DNA of 42,156 bases. Source: Betaproteobacteria bacterium (lineage in GTDB: Bacteria > Pseudomonadota > Gammaproteobacteria > Burkholderiales > Burkholderiaceae_C). Where the stretch lies: contig RFNL01000438.1 in assembly GCA_009927195.1 (NCBI GenBank), positions 1 through 42,156 of the forward strand. The letters are read 5' to 3'. A program made the translations under genes and the position numbers. Of the stretch, positions 26,918 through 35,893 are shown piece by piece (position 1 is the first letter of the stretch; the number at the start of each line of letters is the position of its first letter). Under the pieces are notes generated by a model. It made no database searches. It was not told the DNA's origin and saw nothing but the letters and a program-made list of their open reading frames with translations.

Positions 26918-28936
26918 ATGAAGGACACAAGCAAACATTTGAGTTTGCTGAACCAATTTCGCGAATCACCCCAAGAATCAGCCCGGTCGCAGCAAGTCAC
27001 CTTCAGGTTGACACCGCAATTGGTTTTGGCCAGTGCCTTGCTGCACATGATGGCCAGCGACGGAAAAATCGAGGATGCGGAAAGCAGTCAACTGCAATCG
27101 GTGCTGGGCGGGGATCAGCATGTGATCGATGTGGCCGTTGAATACACCCAAACTGTGCCCATCCAGCAATTTTTGATCGACGCATTACAGGTTCTCGACA
27201 AGACCAGTACCTTGTGTGTATTGACCAATGTATTTGATTCAATGCTGTCAGACGGCCAAGCGGGTTCACAAGAGTTGGCATTGTTTGATCGCATGAAATT
27301 GGCTTGGGGAGTGGAGACAGCGGCATTTGCGCCTTTCCAAAATGCCATTGCACTGAAAAATAACCTGTCAGTGATGGGCCCATACGAAGCCAATCGCCTC
27401 AACGATCCTGTGATCACGACGCATTTGGCACTGGCTGCATCCTTGCTCTACATGATGGCAGCAGATGGAACGATTGCCACCCAAGAGATTGGACAATTGC
27501 AAACGGTGATTGGAAGGTTTCCAGGCCTGCAAGAGGCTGCACTGAAACAAGTTCGCTCTGTCAAATTGCCTGAATTTTTAAAACGTGCTTCCCCCTCATT
27601 AAGCCCTGAGGGCAAACTTTTTATCCTGGCCAATGTGTGCGACTCGATGATGGCCGACGGCACTGTAGATGCTTTGGAAAGCAAAATTTTCCAAACCATG
27701 CTGGCGGGCTATGGCCACAACAACACCAGCTTCAAACCCTTTTACCAGTCGATCAAAGTCAAAAACATCAAGACCTTTTCGGCGTCGGTACACAAACCCA
27801 AGCTGATTTACAACAATATGACCGCTGGCAATGGCCTGGATGATGAGGGGGTGCGCTTTAACCGAGACAACTCCTTCAACGAGGAAACTCCCGCTTCAGC
27901 AGAGGATGATCCGTCAACCAAGCCCAAGGGCCCTGTGATCAGCCATGTGCTTGCGGATCAAGAAGGTGTGCATGCTGGCAATCGCACCATGCAGGACAAC
28001 ATTGACAAGGTTTCGCAGGGGTTTGGGGATGATGATCAGGTGCAGGTGGTTCAAAACAATGCCTTGGCCGACCATCTGGCTTTGGCAGCGCGAGCTGAAG
28101 ATGCTGATGACAACATCCAACGAATCGCAGGCAAAACTTCAAATGACAATTTGCAATCCATCCAGCCTGGGCAAGCAGACCTTGCTGACGGTATCGGCAT
28201 TCCCACGCAATCATGGGCGGATGAAAGCCCAGACCTGTCCAAACAAGGTTTGACCGATAGCCATGTGGCCTTGGACACCCACTCAACCTCACCCAATGTG
28301 GCCAAGCGGTCTGGCGCTATAGACAATGACAACACCATACCCCTGATTGGCAGTGCCAATGACCCCCACTTGGCATCCTTGCCCACAGAAGAGGTCAAGC
28401 CCAATATCCAAAGCCTGGACCGTGAAGCTTTGACCACCAACCGACAAGCCGCACCAGAAAGCTTGCCCACAGAAAACCGTCAGGCTCTTACGTCGGCCGC
28501 TCTTGAAGACCAAAAATCAAGCTTGGCCAAAGCCCCCTTGGTTGACAACCGCCAAGCGGTTACAGAAACGGCGAAGACCCCCAATCGGCAACCGGTGGCG
28601 CAAGACGCTGCGAAGTCGAACCACAACAATGCCGCGGTGCAAACCATTGGCACCCACAGGGCTCAACTGCCTGCGGTTTCACCCGCCTTGAAAATCGGCT
28701 TACAAGCGCATAGCCAGCCAGCCACAACGCGATTGCGCACAGGGGTGCAAAAGCCGTCAACCCCCAAAGTAAATCGTGTCAAAGAATTATCTGAACATGT
28801 CAAACAATTGCGGCTTCGACTGGATCAACTGGCAGGCATGAACCATGCTGTTTTACAAGCGGCACAAAACGCCGCTGGCGGCAATTGCAGCACATGCGGT
28901 AACCCAAGGTGTTTGTTCACCCACCACATCCACTGA
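26918..28936 (+). CDS. Tandem TerB-like protein with long disordered tail and C-terminal Cys/His cluster
   Basis: The 672-residue product has no signal peptide or membrane span and is probably cytosolic. Residues about 30-145 and 165-280 form two related helical modules. Each has two acidic loops of the TerB type: ASDGKIEDAE and LSDGQAGSQE in the first, AADGTIATQE and MADGTVDALE in the second. These loops resemble the TerB (tellurite-resistance) metal-binding helical bundle. Residues about 285-620 are polar, low-complexity and rich in D, N, Q and S, with repeated NRQ(A/P) units near 505-575. A predicted coiled coil (RVKELSEHVKQLRLRLDQLA) leads to a terminal C-x2-C-x4-C-x3-HH-x-H group that could bind zinc. 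No other ter gene is near. A GGAGG site precedes the ATG. The overall architecture is one I do not recognise. Confidence 0.8.
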   Translation: MKDTSKHLSLLNQFRESPQESARSQQVTFRLTPQLVLASALLHMMASDGKIEDAESSQLQSVLGGDQHVIDVAVEYTQTVPIQQFLIDALQVLDKTSTLCVLTNVFDSMLSDGQAGSQELALFDRMKLAWGVETAAFAPFQNAIALKNNLSVMGPYEANRLNDPVITTHLALAASLLYMMAADGTIATQEIGQLQTVIGRFPGLQEAALKQVRSVKLPEFLKRASPSLSPEGKLFILANVCDSMMADGTVDALESKIFQTMLAGYGHNNTSFKPFYQSIKVKNIKTFSASVHKPKLIYNNMTAGNGLDDEGVRFNRDNSFNEETPASAEDDPSTKPKGPVISHVLADQEGVHAGNRTMQDNIDKVSQGFGDDDQVQVVQNNALADHLALAARAEDADDNIQRIAGKTSNDNLQSIQPGQADLADGIGIPTQSWADESPDLSKQGLTDSHVALDTHSTSPNVAKRSGAIDNDNTIPLIGSANDPHLASLPTEEVKPNIQSLDREALTTNRQAAPESLPTENRQALTSAALEDQKSSLAKAPLVDNRQAVTETAKTPNRQPVAQDAAKSNHNNAAVQTIGTHRAQLPAVSPALKIGLQAHSQPATTRLRTGVQKPSTPKVNRVKELSEHVKQLRLRLDQLAGMNHAVLQAAQNAAGGNCSTCGNPRCLFTHHIH

Positions 28937-28998
28937 TGCGTTGCGCCTCGCGAGCGATATGTCTGGCTTTTCCGAGGGCCCCCAAATGTCATCCGTGC

Positions 28999-30882
28999 TT
29001 ATTTAGGCCAGATTGATCGGGCTTTAGCGGGATTCCCAAGCGAACGAAATATGGGGTATTTGAAAAGGTCTGGATCTTGGCTGGGCAAATACGACATCCA
29101 GTGATCAATGCGGGCTTGCTGATCCAATCGAAACGCTGCATCGGCACTTAATTTTTCCTCGTACTTTTGACGAATGACTGGCAACTGATTGGCCAATTCA
29201 TCTCCAAAGAGTTGGCGAATCACCGGGCTTTGGTCATGCATTTTCTGGATCAATTCCAATTCACGGTGGTCAGCCACATAGTCGCTGGTTTCATAGGCCG
29301 TATTGAAAACGCCCCAAGATGACAGTGAGTCCGGTGCAACCGGTTCCAACAAGTGCGCCACCAATAAGGCTTTGGGTTGACGAATGGGAACAAAAAGCGA
29401 GCCTTTCTGCAAAGCCCTCTTTTCCAGCACCCAATCGCCCTTGATGCGGGTTCTTTGCTTGCCTTGAAAACTTTCTGTGTCAAACACAACGTCTTGGGGT
29501 CTGACGCGCATGACCTCCAAGTCTTGGGGTGTGAGGTCTTTGGTGAGGGTCGCAAACCTGAGGCCATGGCGAACCAATACGGGCTGGATCAAAGCCGCCC
29601 ATTCCCGTGGCACCACATAACCGCCAAGGGGTAATTTGACGTTTGATTCCTGTAGGGGCAACAACTGGTTGTAAAAAGGCACCGACCAAATCTGGTTTTG
29701 GGTTGTGTCATAGGCGATGCCACGTCCACCCACCACAGGGGCGTTTTCAAAAACCTCGTAACGATAACCCTTCAACTCAATGTGAGAAACCACGTGCAGG
29801 GGATCGACATCAACCGCATTGACCCACATCATGGGAAATTCACGTCCAGCCAGTCCTTGATGCAGGTCATCGGCCTGGGCCGCAGAACGCTGTAAATCAA
29901 AACGCATTTCAGCAATGACACGAAAAAACACCGACATAGCATTCTTACTGGTCATCACACGCTCAGCATAGGGAGACCATGCATGGTCTTCAATCAAAAC
30001 CCCCCATCGATTGCGAAGGCTTGCATATGCATGTGAAAAGCGTGGAGCATCGGCTTCGGCAATCACGCCCATGCCAGGGTCGTTGACGTCTTTCAACTGG
30101 GGATAAAAACCCAAAGGCGAATGACCCATACTGCTCAACTTCTCCAGTGCGCGTTGAAGCATGCGATCGCCCCATTGCTGAACCACAGGGTTGATGGCGT
30201 AATGAGAAGCCATGGACACAGAAACGTCGTGTCTGAAACGCACCCCGTCAGTGACATGCAAATCCAAGGTCACCAAAGGGTCCCAAAGCTGCACCAAGCT
30301 CAGCATGGCTTTGGTTTCTTCAGCTTGGGAGATCATCCAGTCGCGGTTCAAATTGATGCGCAATGCATTGGTTCTTTGACCCGTCTCCACAGGTCCATTT
30401 TGGTTGGGTCGGCTGAATTTGCTGCGGTTTTCATGGCCGTCCACATTGAAAACGGGCACAAACAAAACCAGCAAATGATTCAGGGGGTTGAATCGACTGC
30501 GGTCGGCCAACAAGTCCCGCATCAGCATCATCCCGGCATCCTTGCCATCGATTTCCCCTGCATGGGTGCCGCCAATGACCAACACCACAGGAATTTTTTT
30601 CTTCGTGGCCTGGTTGGCATCCAGGGCACCGGTCTTGCTGACCACCATGGCTTTGATGTAGCGACCTTGCGTGGTCTTGCCCATGTTGAAACATTTCACG
30701 AAGGAGGGATGCCCGCGTTGGAGATCGCGGCAAAATTGTTCAACCTCACGGTATGGGCCAGACTGTGCAAAAGCAGTGCGCTCTGCGTGCAAAGTCATTG
30801 GCAATGGATTTGCACAAACCGCTTTCACCCCCAATACCAATAACCCACTGAAAAACACGAAACGCATACCAGTCATCACCAT
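28999..30882 (-). CDS. Exported M14 family zinc carboxypeptidase
   Basis: A hydrophobic signal (RFVFFSGLLVLGVKAVCA) suggests export to the periplasm. The zinc ligands are H and E of GGTHAGEIDGKDAG and the later histidine in TLDLHVTDG. The LNRDW segment supplies the usual Asn-Arg carboxylate-binding pair, and GVLIEDHAW probably carries the general-base glutamate. It thus appears to be an active M14 metallopeptidase removing C-terminal residues from peptides or peptidoglycan fragments. At 627 residues it is much longer than a single M14 domain, with about 270 extra C-terminal residues that I do not recognise. The start could instead be the ATG at 30867. It converges with the TerB-like gene. Confidence 0.88.
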   Translation of the reverse strand: MVMTGMRFVFFSGLLVLGVKAVCANPLPMTLHAERTAFAQSGPYREVEQFCRDLQRGHPSFVKCFNMGKTTQGRYIKAMVVSKTGALDANQATKKKIPVVLVIGGTHAGEIDGKDAGMMLMRDLLADRSRFNPLNHLLVLFVPVFNVDGHENRSKFSRPNQNGPVETGQRTNALRINLNRDWMISQAEETKAMLSLVQLWDPLVTLDLHVTDGVRFRHDVSVSMASHYAINPVVQQWGDRMLQRALEKLSSMGHSPLGFYPQLKDVNDPGMGVIAEADAPRFSHAYASLRNRWGVLIEDHAWSPYAERVMTSKNAMSVFFRVIAEMRFDLQRSAAQADDLHQGLAGREFPMMWVNAVDVDPLHVVSHIELKGYRYEVFENAPVVGGRGIAYDTTQNQIWSVPFYNQLLPLQESNVKLPLGGYVVPREWAALIQPVLVRHGLRFATLTKDLTPQDLEVMRVRPQDVVFDTESFQGKQRTRIKGDWVLEKRALQKGSLFVPIRQPKALLVAHLLEPVAPDSLSSWGVFNTAYETSDYVADHRELELIQKMHDQSPVIRQLFGDELANQLPVIRQKYEEKLSADAAFRLDQQARIDHWMSYLPSQDPDLFKYPIFRSLGNPAKARSIWPK

Positions 30883-31032
30883 TTGCTTTTCATTTCAACA
30901 TGCACCTTGGGCATTCTGATGGCCCCCTGATCAATGTTGAATTGTTTCACGCAATTCCAAGTGGCCTGGCGTTGTTGAGTGGGAAAGCTGGCCACCCTTG
31001 ATGCGTTGTTGATGGCTAAAATCCCAGCCGAC

Positions 31033-31108
<76 letters not shown>

Positions 31109-31114
31109 AACTGC

Positions 31115-31135
31115 CAAAAATCCAACTCTGGCTGG
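31115..31135 (-). terminator. Rho-independent terminator of the DEAD-box helicase gene
   Basis: On the minus strand, 9 nt after the helicase stop codon, CCAGC-CAGA-GTTGG forms a 5-bp stem (one G-U pair) with a 4-nt loop, followed directly by ATTTTT. Read on the plus strand it is a weaker hairpin after the tRNA gene, followed by GCGTTTT, so it may also serve the tRNA. Confidence 0.5.
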
Positions 31136-31143
31136 GCGTTTTA

Positions 31144-32958
31144 TCAACGCTGTGACCGGGTGCCTTTGGCAGGACGTTTTTTGGTATCGCGCGGCACAAA
31201 CACATTGCCCGCGCCAGGACCTGCGCGCTCGGACCGATCCGCAACCACCACGCGCGGGCCACGGTTGTTTCGATCATTGAAGGTTCTTCCTTCTGTGGGG
31301 CGTCCATTGGAGGGGGCCCAGGCTTGCGGCGATCGATCAGATGATGCATGGCGATCAGCTGACCGAGGCGCGCGATCAAATGTCTTGCCTGCCGGCGCAC
31401 CACGTCCGCCCAGTCGACTGGCACCGGGCGCACCTTTGCGCGGACCATCGAACGCCTTGGGGCGATCCTGGCGTTGCTGCGGCTCCAAGCCAGGAACGAT
31501 TTCCGACTTGATGGGCTGCCGGGTATAGGCCTCGATATCAAAGATTTTCCGGCGATCTCGAAATTCTGCGAAGGTCACGGCCAAACCATCACGACCAGCG
31601 CGACCAGTTCGACCAATGCGGTGCACATAGTCCTCTGCCTTCATGGGCAAGCCAAAATTAAACACATGGCTGATGGTGGGCACATCGATACCCCTGGCGG
31701 CCACATCAGTGGCCACCAATATTTGCACCATACCTTGGCGCAAGGCCATCAAACGGCGGTTGCGCAATCCCTGGCTCAACGCTCCGTGCAAGGCAACGGC
31801 TGAGAACCCTGCTTGTTGCAAATCCACAGCCAAAGCATCGCACTCTATCTGGGTGCTGGCAAAAACTATGGCTTGATCGATCGTGGTGTCGCGCAACCAG
31901 TGATCCAACAATTTGCGCTTGTGTTGAGGGTTGTCGGCCCAAAACAAGGACTGAGTGATGTTGACGTGCTGGGCGTGTTGGGCATCGACTTGCACACGCT
32001 GGGGCTGGCGCATGACGCGGGTGGCCAATTGCTGGATGCGCGGCGCAAATGTGGCACTGAACATCATGGTTTGGCGACGTTTGATGGTGAGTTGATTGAC
32101 TTCCGCCAAGTCATCAGCAAAGCCCAGGTCAAGCATGCGATCAGCCTCATCCACCACCAAAAACTGAACTTGATCCAGTTTGATTTGATTTGATCGTTGC
32201 AGGTCCAATAATCGCCCTGGTGTGGCGACCACCAAATTGGCGTTTTGAAGTTTGGCAATTTGCAAGGCGTAAGGCATACCCCCCACCACGTTGGCGATGC
32301 GCAAACCAGGGCTGTGGCGCACCAAATCGATGGCATCGTGCGCCACCTGCTGGGCCAACTCACGGGTGGGGCACAACACCAGTGCGCCGGGGGTGGCAGG
32401 CTTGAAATTGCTGGGGTGCATGGGGTTTTTGCGCTTGGGTCGCTTGGGCGGCTCTTCACCGCGCGCCAAGGCCAACTCGACCTTTTGGTCCCACTCTAGC
32501 GCTTGGGCTTTGGCCTGGGCCTGGTGTTGCAGCAACAAGGTATGCAGCACGGGCAGCAAGAAAGCCGCGGTTTTGCCACTGCCTGTTTGGCTTGAAACCA
32601 TCAGGTCATTGAAGGCTTGGTCGCCCTCTTGCATGCGCATCGCCAAAGGAATTGTTTTCAGTTGTACGGTGGTTGGCGATGTAAAGCCCATGTCCTTGAC
32701 CGCCAAGAGCAACTCTTTGGCCAGTCCCAACGCAGCGAAGCCATCTTCGACCTGATGCGTCTCCATTGGAGTGCTCGGGCCTGCGCTCATCAGGCTGTGG
32801 GACACAACATGGTTTTTTGCTTGTGCCTGAATGGGTGTGGGACTTGTCGGACCACCAGGGGTGACCAAAAGCGGGGAAGGTGAAAATTGATCGATCATGC
32901 GCAACGCGCTGACTTGTTGGCCAGCGACTCCATCTGAGGTTTGAAAAACATCAACCAT
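31144..32958 (-). CDS. DEAD-box ATP-dependent RNA helicase (RhlE-like)
   Basis: The 604-residue protein shows the helicase core motifs in order: a Q-motif region with FAALGLAKELL and FTSPTTVQ, motif I SSQTGSGKT, Ia PTRELAQQ, motif II VDEADRMLD, motif III FSAT, then RGIDVP and HRIGRTGRAG. Such enzymes unwind RNA in ribosome assembly, cold adaptation or mRNA decay. Two things are unusual: about 45 extra residues between motifs I and Ia, rich in Gln, Ala and Lys (including EEPPKRPKRKNP), and about 70 residues before the Q motif. The C-terminal tail is basic and Arg/Gly-rich, as in RhlE and CsdA relatives. The start is uncertain because none of the candidate ATGs has a strong Shine-Dalgarno; 32766 is a plausible alternative. 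Confidence 0.92.
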   Translation of the reverse strand: MVDVFQTSDGVAGQQVSALRMIDQFSPSPLLVTPGGPTSPTPIQAQAKNHVVSHSLMSAGPSTPMETHQVEDGFAALGLAKELLLAVKDMGFTSPTTVQLKTIPLAMRMQEGDQAFNDLMVSSQTGSGKTAAFLLPVLHTLLLQHQAQAKAQALEWDQKVELALARGEEPPKRPKRKNPMHPSNFKPATPGALVLCPTRELAQQVAHDAIDLVRHSPGLRIANVVGGMPYALQIAKLQNANLVVATPGRLLDLQRSNQIKLDQVQFLVVDEADRMLDLGFADDLAEVNQLTIKRRQTMMFSATFAPRIQQLATRVMRQPQRVQVDAQHAQHVNITQSLFWADNPQHKRKLLDHWLRDTTIDQAIVFASTQIECDALAVDLQQAGFSAVALHGALSQGLRNRRLMALRQGMVQILVATDVAARGIDVPTISHVFNFGLPMKAEDYVHRIGRTGRAGRDGLAVTFAEFRDRRKIFDIEAYTRQPIKSEIVPGLEPQQRQDRPKAFDGPRKGAPGASRLGGRGAPAGKTFDRAPRSADRHASSDRSPQAWAPSNGRPTEGRTFNDRNNRGPRVVVADRSERAGPGAGNVFVPRDTKKRPAKGTRSQR

Positions 32959-33064
32959 CAGACAAAGTCAACGCCCTGAGCATTGCGGCGCGGTTGGCCC
33001 TCATTGAAGAGCCCAAGGTGTGAGGCAGATGTACGTTTGTTGTTGCACTCAACAACAGCACAAA

Positions 33065-33670
33065 TTATTGCACAGTTAAAGGGGGTTCTTCGGCGCGCAA
33101 AAAATGGGCGCGATAGTGCTGCAGCTCATCAATCGACTCATGCACATCCGCCAAAGCGGTGTGTTTTTGTTGCTTTTTAAAAGCACCATAAATATCAGGG
33201 CGCCATCTCTTGGCCAGCTCTTTGAGCGTGCTCACATCGAGGTTCCTGTAGTGGAGCCAGCCCTCCAATTTGGGCATGTACTTCACCAAAAAACGCCTGT
33301 CTTGGCCGATGGTATTGCCGCACATGGGGGATGTTCCCTTGGGCACGTATTGTGATAAAAAAGCAATCAGTTGATCTTCGGCTTGCGCTTCACTCAATTG
33401 AGAGGCACGCACTTTATCGATCAGGCCGCTGCGCCCGTGTGTGCCTTTGTTCCAGGCATCCATGCCATCGAGCAAAGCATCGCTTTGGTGCAACACCAGT
33501 ACAGGCCCTTCAACCCGAGGGTGCAGTTGGGGACCTGTGATCACCACTGCGATTTCTATCAAGCGCTCGACCTCCGGATCCAGTCCAGTCATTTCGCAAT
33601 CGATCCAAACCAAATTTTGGTCGGATTTGGCCAGCACTGGCAAGGAGTCATCTGGTTGCATTTCGCTCAT
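33065..33670 (-). CDS. orn: Oligoribonuclease
   Basis: Orn degrades 2-5-nt RNA fragments and linear pGpG to mononucleotides. The DEDDh exonuclease residues are visible: [10 protein letters not shown] near the N-terminus, [11 protein letters not shown] in the middle, and [14 protein letters not shown] with the catalytic His and last Asp. The ATG at 33670 gives 201 residues, closer to the family norm than the ORF-track start at 33712, and has AGGG sequences upstream. It is divergent from the M48 protease gene, with only about 57 bp between the starts, so their promoters must be close or overlapping. Confidence 0.95.
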   Translation of the reverse strand: MSEMQPDDSLPVLAKSDQNLVWIDCEMTGLDPEVERLIEIAVVITGPQLHPRVEGPVLVLHQSDALLDGMDAWNKGTHGRSGLIDKVRASQLSEAQAEDQLIAFLSQYVPKGTSPMCGNTIGQDRRFLVKYMPKLEGWLHYRNLDVSTLKELAKRWRPDIYGAFKKQQKHTALADVHESIDELQHYRAHFLRAEEPPLTVQ

Positions 33671-33727
33671 GCCCTGATTGTCCCCTAAGAAGGCCCATGA
33701 TGGCGAATACACCTACACTAGACTTCC

Positions 33728-34984
33728 ATGAAACTGTCTATTTTGATGTCCCTCATTTTTGCATTTGCACTCGTGCTCAACACCCTGGCCAAGTTGTGGC
33801 TGTTGAGCCGTCAAGTCAAACACGTCGCCCAGCACCGCGCGCAGGTGCCATCAGCATTTGCCAAAAGCATTGATTTACCCTCACATCAAAAAGCGGCCGA
33901 CTACACCTTGGCCAAGGCACGATTGGCTTGGTATGACCTGGCCTTGGATACCTTGCTGTTGCTGGCTTGGACCTTGATGGGCGGTTTGGCATGGCTTGAT
34001 CAACTTTTGCTGCAAGCAATGGGACCTGGTTTGTGGCAACAAATGGCATTGATAGCCAGCTTTATTGTGATCGGGGGGTTGATCAATTTACCCTTGTCTT
34101 GGTACCGAACCTTTGTGTTGGAACATCGGTTTGGCTTTAACCGAATGACTTTTTCCCTGTGGTGCAGCGACCTGATCAAAGTCGCTGCGATAGGTTCGCT
34201 GTTGGGCTTGCCCATCCTGGCACTGGTGTTGTGGTTGATGCAAGCGGGCGGTGATCAATGGTGGATATTCGCTTGGGCCTCGCTGAGCTTGTACCAATTG
34301 TTTGTGATGTGGATTGCACCCAACCTGATCATGCCCTTGTTCAATAAATTCACGCCACTGCAAGACCCGGCGCTGGAGGCGCGCGTAAGCGTCCTGATGC
34401 AGCGTGCAGGGTTTACCGCGAATGGGTTTTTTGTGATGGATGGCAGCCGCCGATCGGCACATTCCAATGCTTTTTTCACTGGCTTCGGATCCCACAAAAG
34501 AGTGGTTTTTTACGATACCTTGCTCAAACAACTGTCGTCTGACGAGATGGAAGCGGTATTTGCGCATGAGTTGGGCCACTTCAAACACAAGCACGTTGCC
34601 CAAATGATTGGGCTGCAAACCCTACAGAGTTTGCTCGGCTTTGCCCTGCTCGGTTGGCTCATTCAACAAACATGGTTTTTCACCGGACTGGGTGTTCAGC
34701 CGCACATGAGTGACTCCAACCAAGCACTGGCTTTGCTGTTGTTCCTCATGGTCTTGCCGGTGGCCATGTTTTTCCTTTCCCCACTGTCAGCCTTGCATTC
34801 GCGCCAGTGTGAGTTTCAAGCTGATTCTTATGCTGTCCAGCATTCAAGCGGTCCTCATTTGGCCAGCGCACTGCTGAAGTTATACCAAGACAATGCCACC
34901 ACGCTCACACCCGACCCTTGGTTTGTGGCGTTTTATCACTCACACCCGCCCGCTGCCCAGCGGTTGGCGCGCATGCCCACATGA
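33728..34984 (+). CDS. M48 family membrane zinc metalloprotease (Ste24-like)
   Basis: The zinc motif FAHELGHFKHKH sits about two-thirds along the 418-residue chain, and the downstream CEFQADSYAV supplies the third ligand (E-x3-D). Several membrane spans occupy the N-terminal half and the area after the zinc motif, as in Ste24/CAAX prenyl-protease-type enzymes rather than the smaller HtpX. In bacteria such proteins are thought to act in membrane-protein quality control; there is no prenylation substrate known here. Its stop overlaps the rsgA start by 4 nt (ATGA at 34981), so the two are translationally coupled. Confidence 0.92.
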   Translation: MKLSILMSLIFAFALVLNTLAKLWLLSRQVKHVAQHRAQVPSAFAKSIDLPSHQKAADYTLAKARLAWYDLALDTLLLLAWTLMGGLAWLDQLLLQAMGPGLWQQMALIASFIVIGGLINLPLSWYRTFVLEHRFGFNRMTFSLWCSDLIKVAAIGSLLGLPILALVLWLMQAGGDQWWIFAWASLSLYQLFVMWIAPNLIMPLFNKFTPLQDPALEARVSVLMQRAGFTANGFFVMDGSRRSAHSNAFFTGFGSHKRVVFYDTLLKQLSSDEMEAVFAHELGHFKHKHVAQMIGLQTLQSLLGFALLGWLIQQTWFFTGLGVQPHMSDSNQALALLLFLMVLPVAMFFLSPLSALHSRQCEFQADSYAVQHSSGPHLASALLKLYQDNATTLTPDPWFVAFYHSHPPAAQRLARMPT

Positions 34985-35865
34985 ATCAGACCGGCTTGGT
35001 GGTTGCCAGCCATGGCAGGCATTGCTGGGTTGAAAACGACTTGGGCGAAAGACGCATTTGCCACCATCGAGGGAAAAATAGTACTGCTGTGGTGGGAGAC
35101 CGGGTGCAATGGCTTCCCAGCCAAGATGAAGGCACCATTGAGTCGATCATCCCCAGGCGAAATTTACTTTACCGGCAAGACGAACTGCGCACCAAATCTT
35201 TTGCAGCCAATTTGGATCAGGTTTTGCTGCTGGTGGCGGCTGAACCTGAGTTTTCGCAAGACCAAATGGCCCGCGCACTCATCGCCTGCCATGCCCAAGG
35301 CATTGAGCCCATTGTGATGCTCAATAAGTGCGATTTATTGGAGGCTTTTGCCCTGGCTTGGGATCGGCTGCAACCGTACAGAGACATGGGCCAGAACATC
35401 TTGGCTGTGTCCTTGAGATCCGGGGTTGGCGTGGAAGAATTAAAAGTCCTTTTGAAAGGGAAAACCACCCTTGTCCTGGGACCATCGGGGGCAGGGAAAA
35501 GTTCACTGGTCAATCTATTGGTCCCCTCGGCACGCGCTGCAACCGGTGAAATTTCAAAAGCACTGCAAAGCGGTCGGCACACCACCACCAGCACCCACTG
35601 GTATTGGTTGGACGATGAGCGCCTGGGGGCATTGATCGACTCACCAGGTTTCCAAGAGTTTGGTTTGCACCACCTGGACCCCCGTGATTTGGCTGGTTTC
35701 ATGCCTGACTTGCGTGCCCATTTGGGTGAATGCAAGTTCTACAACTGCACCCATTTGCACGAGCCCGGCTGTGGGGTTCGTGGCGCATTGGAGCAAGGCC
35801 AGATCGAACCCAGCAGATACCAGATTTACCAACGCTTGTTTGACCAACTCAATGGCAAGCTTTGA
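34981..35865 (+). CDS. rsgA: Ribosome small-subunit-dependent GTPase RsgA
   Basis: RsgA (YjeQ) is a late 30S-assembly GTPase. The circularly permuted motif order is clear: G4 MLNKCDLL first, then G1 LGPSGAGKSSLVNLL, then G3 DSPGFQEFG. An N-terminal OB fold precedes the G domain, and a zinc knuckle with GECKFYNCTHLHEPGCGV follows it. The ATG at 34981 overlaps the M48 stop and gives 294 residues, normal for the family; the ORF-track start at 34918 lies inside the M48 gene. It converges with the CbiB-like gene, 28 bp away. Confidence 0.96.
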   Translation: MNQTGLVVASHGRHCWVENDLGERRICHHRGKNSTAVVGDRVQWLPSQDEGTIESIIPRRNLLYRQDELRTKSFAANLDQVLLLVAAEPEFSQDQMARALIACHAQGIEPIVMLNKCDLLEAFALAWDRLQPYRDMGQNILAVSLRSGVGVEELKVLLKGKTTLVLGPSGAGKSSLVNLLVPSARAATGEISKALQSGRHTTTSTHWYWLDDERLGALIDSPGFQEFGLHHLDPRDLAGFMPDLRAHLGECKFYNCTHLHEPGCGVRGALEQGQIEPSRYQIYQRLFDQLNGKL

Positions 35866-35893
35866 ATCGGCGCGTCGCCACTGGTAAAAAAAC

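Noticed and set aside
26918-28936. Tellurite-resistance operon
   Set aside because: Only TerB-like modules are present; no terA, terC, terD, terE or terZ gene is in the window.
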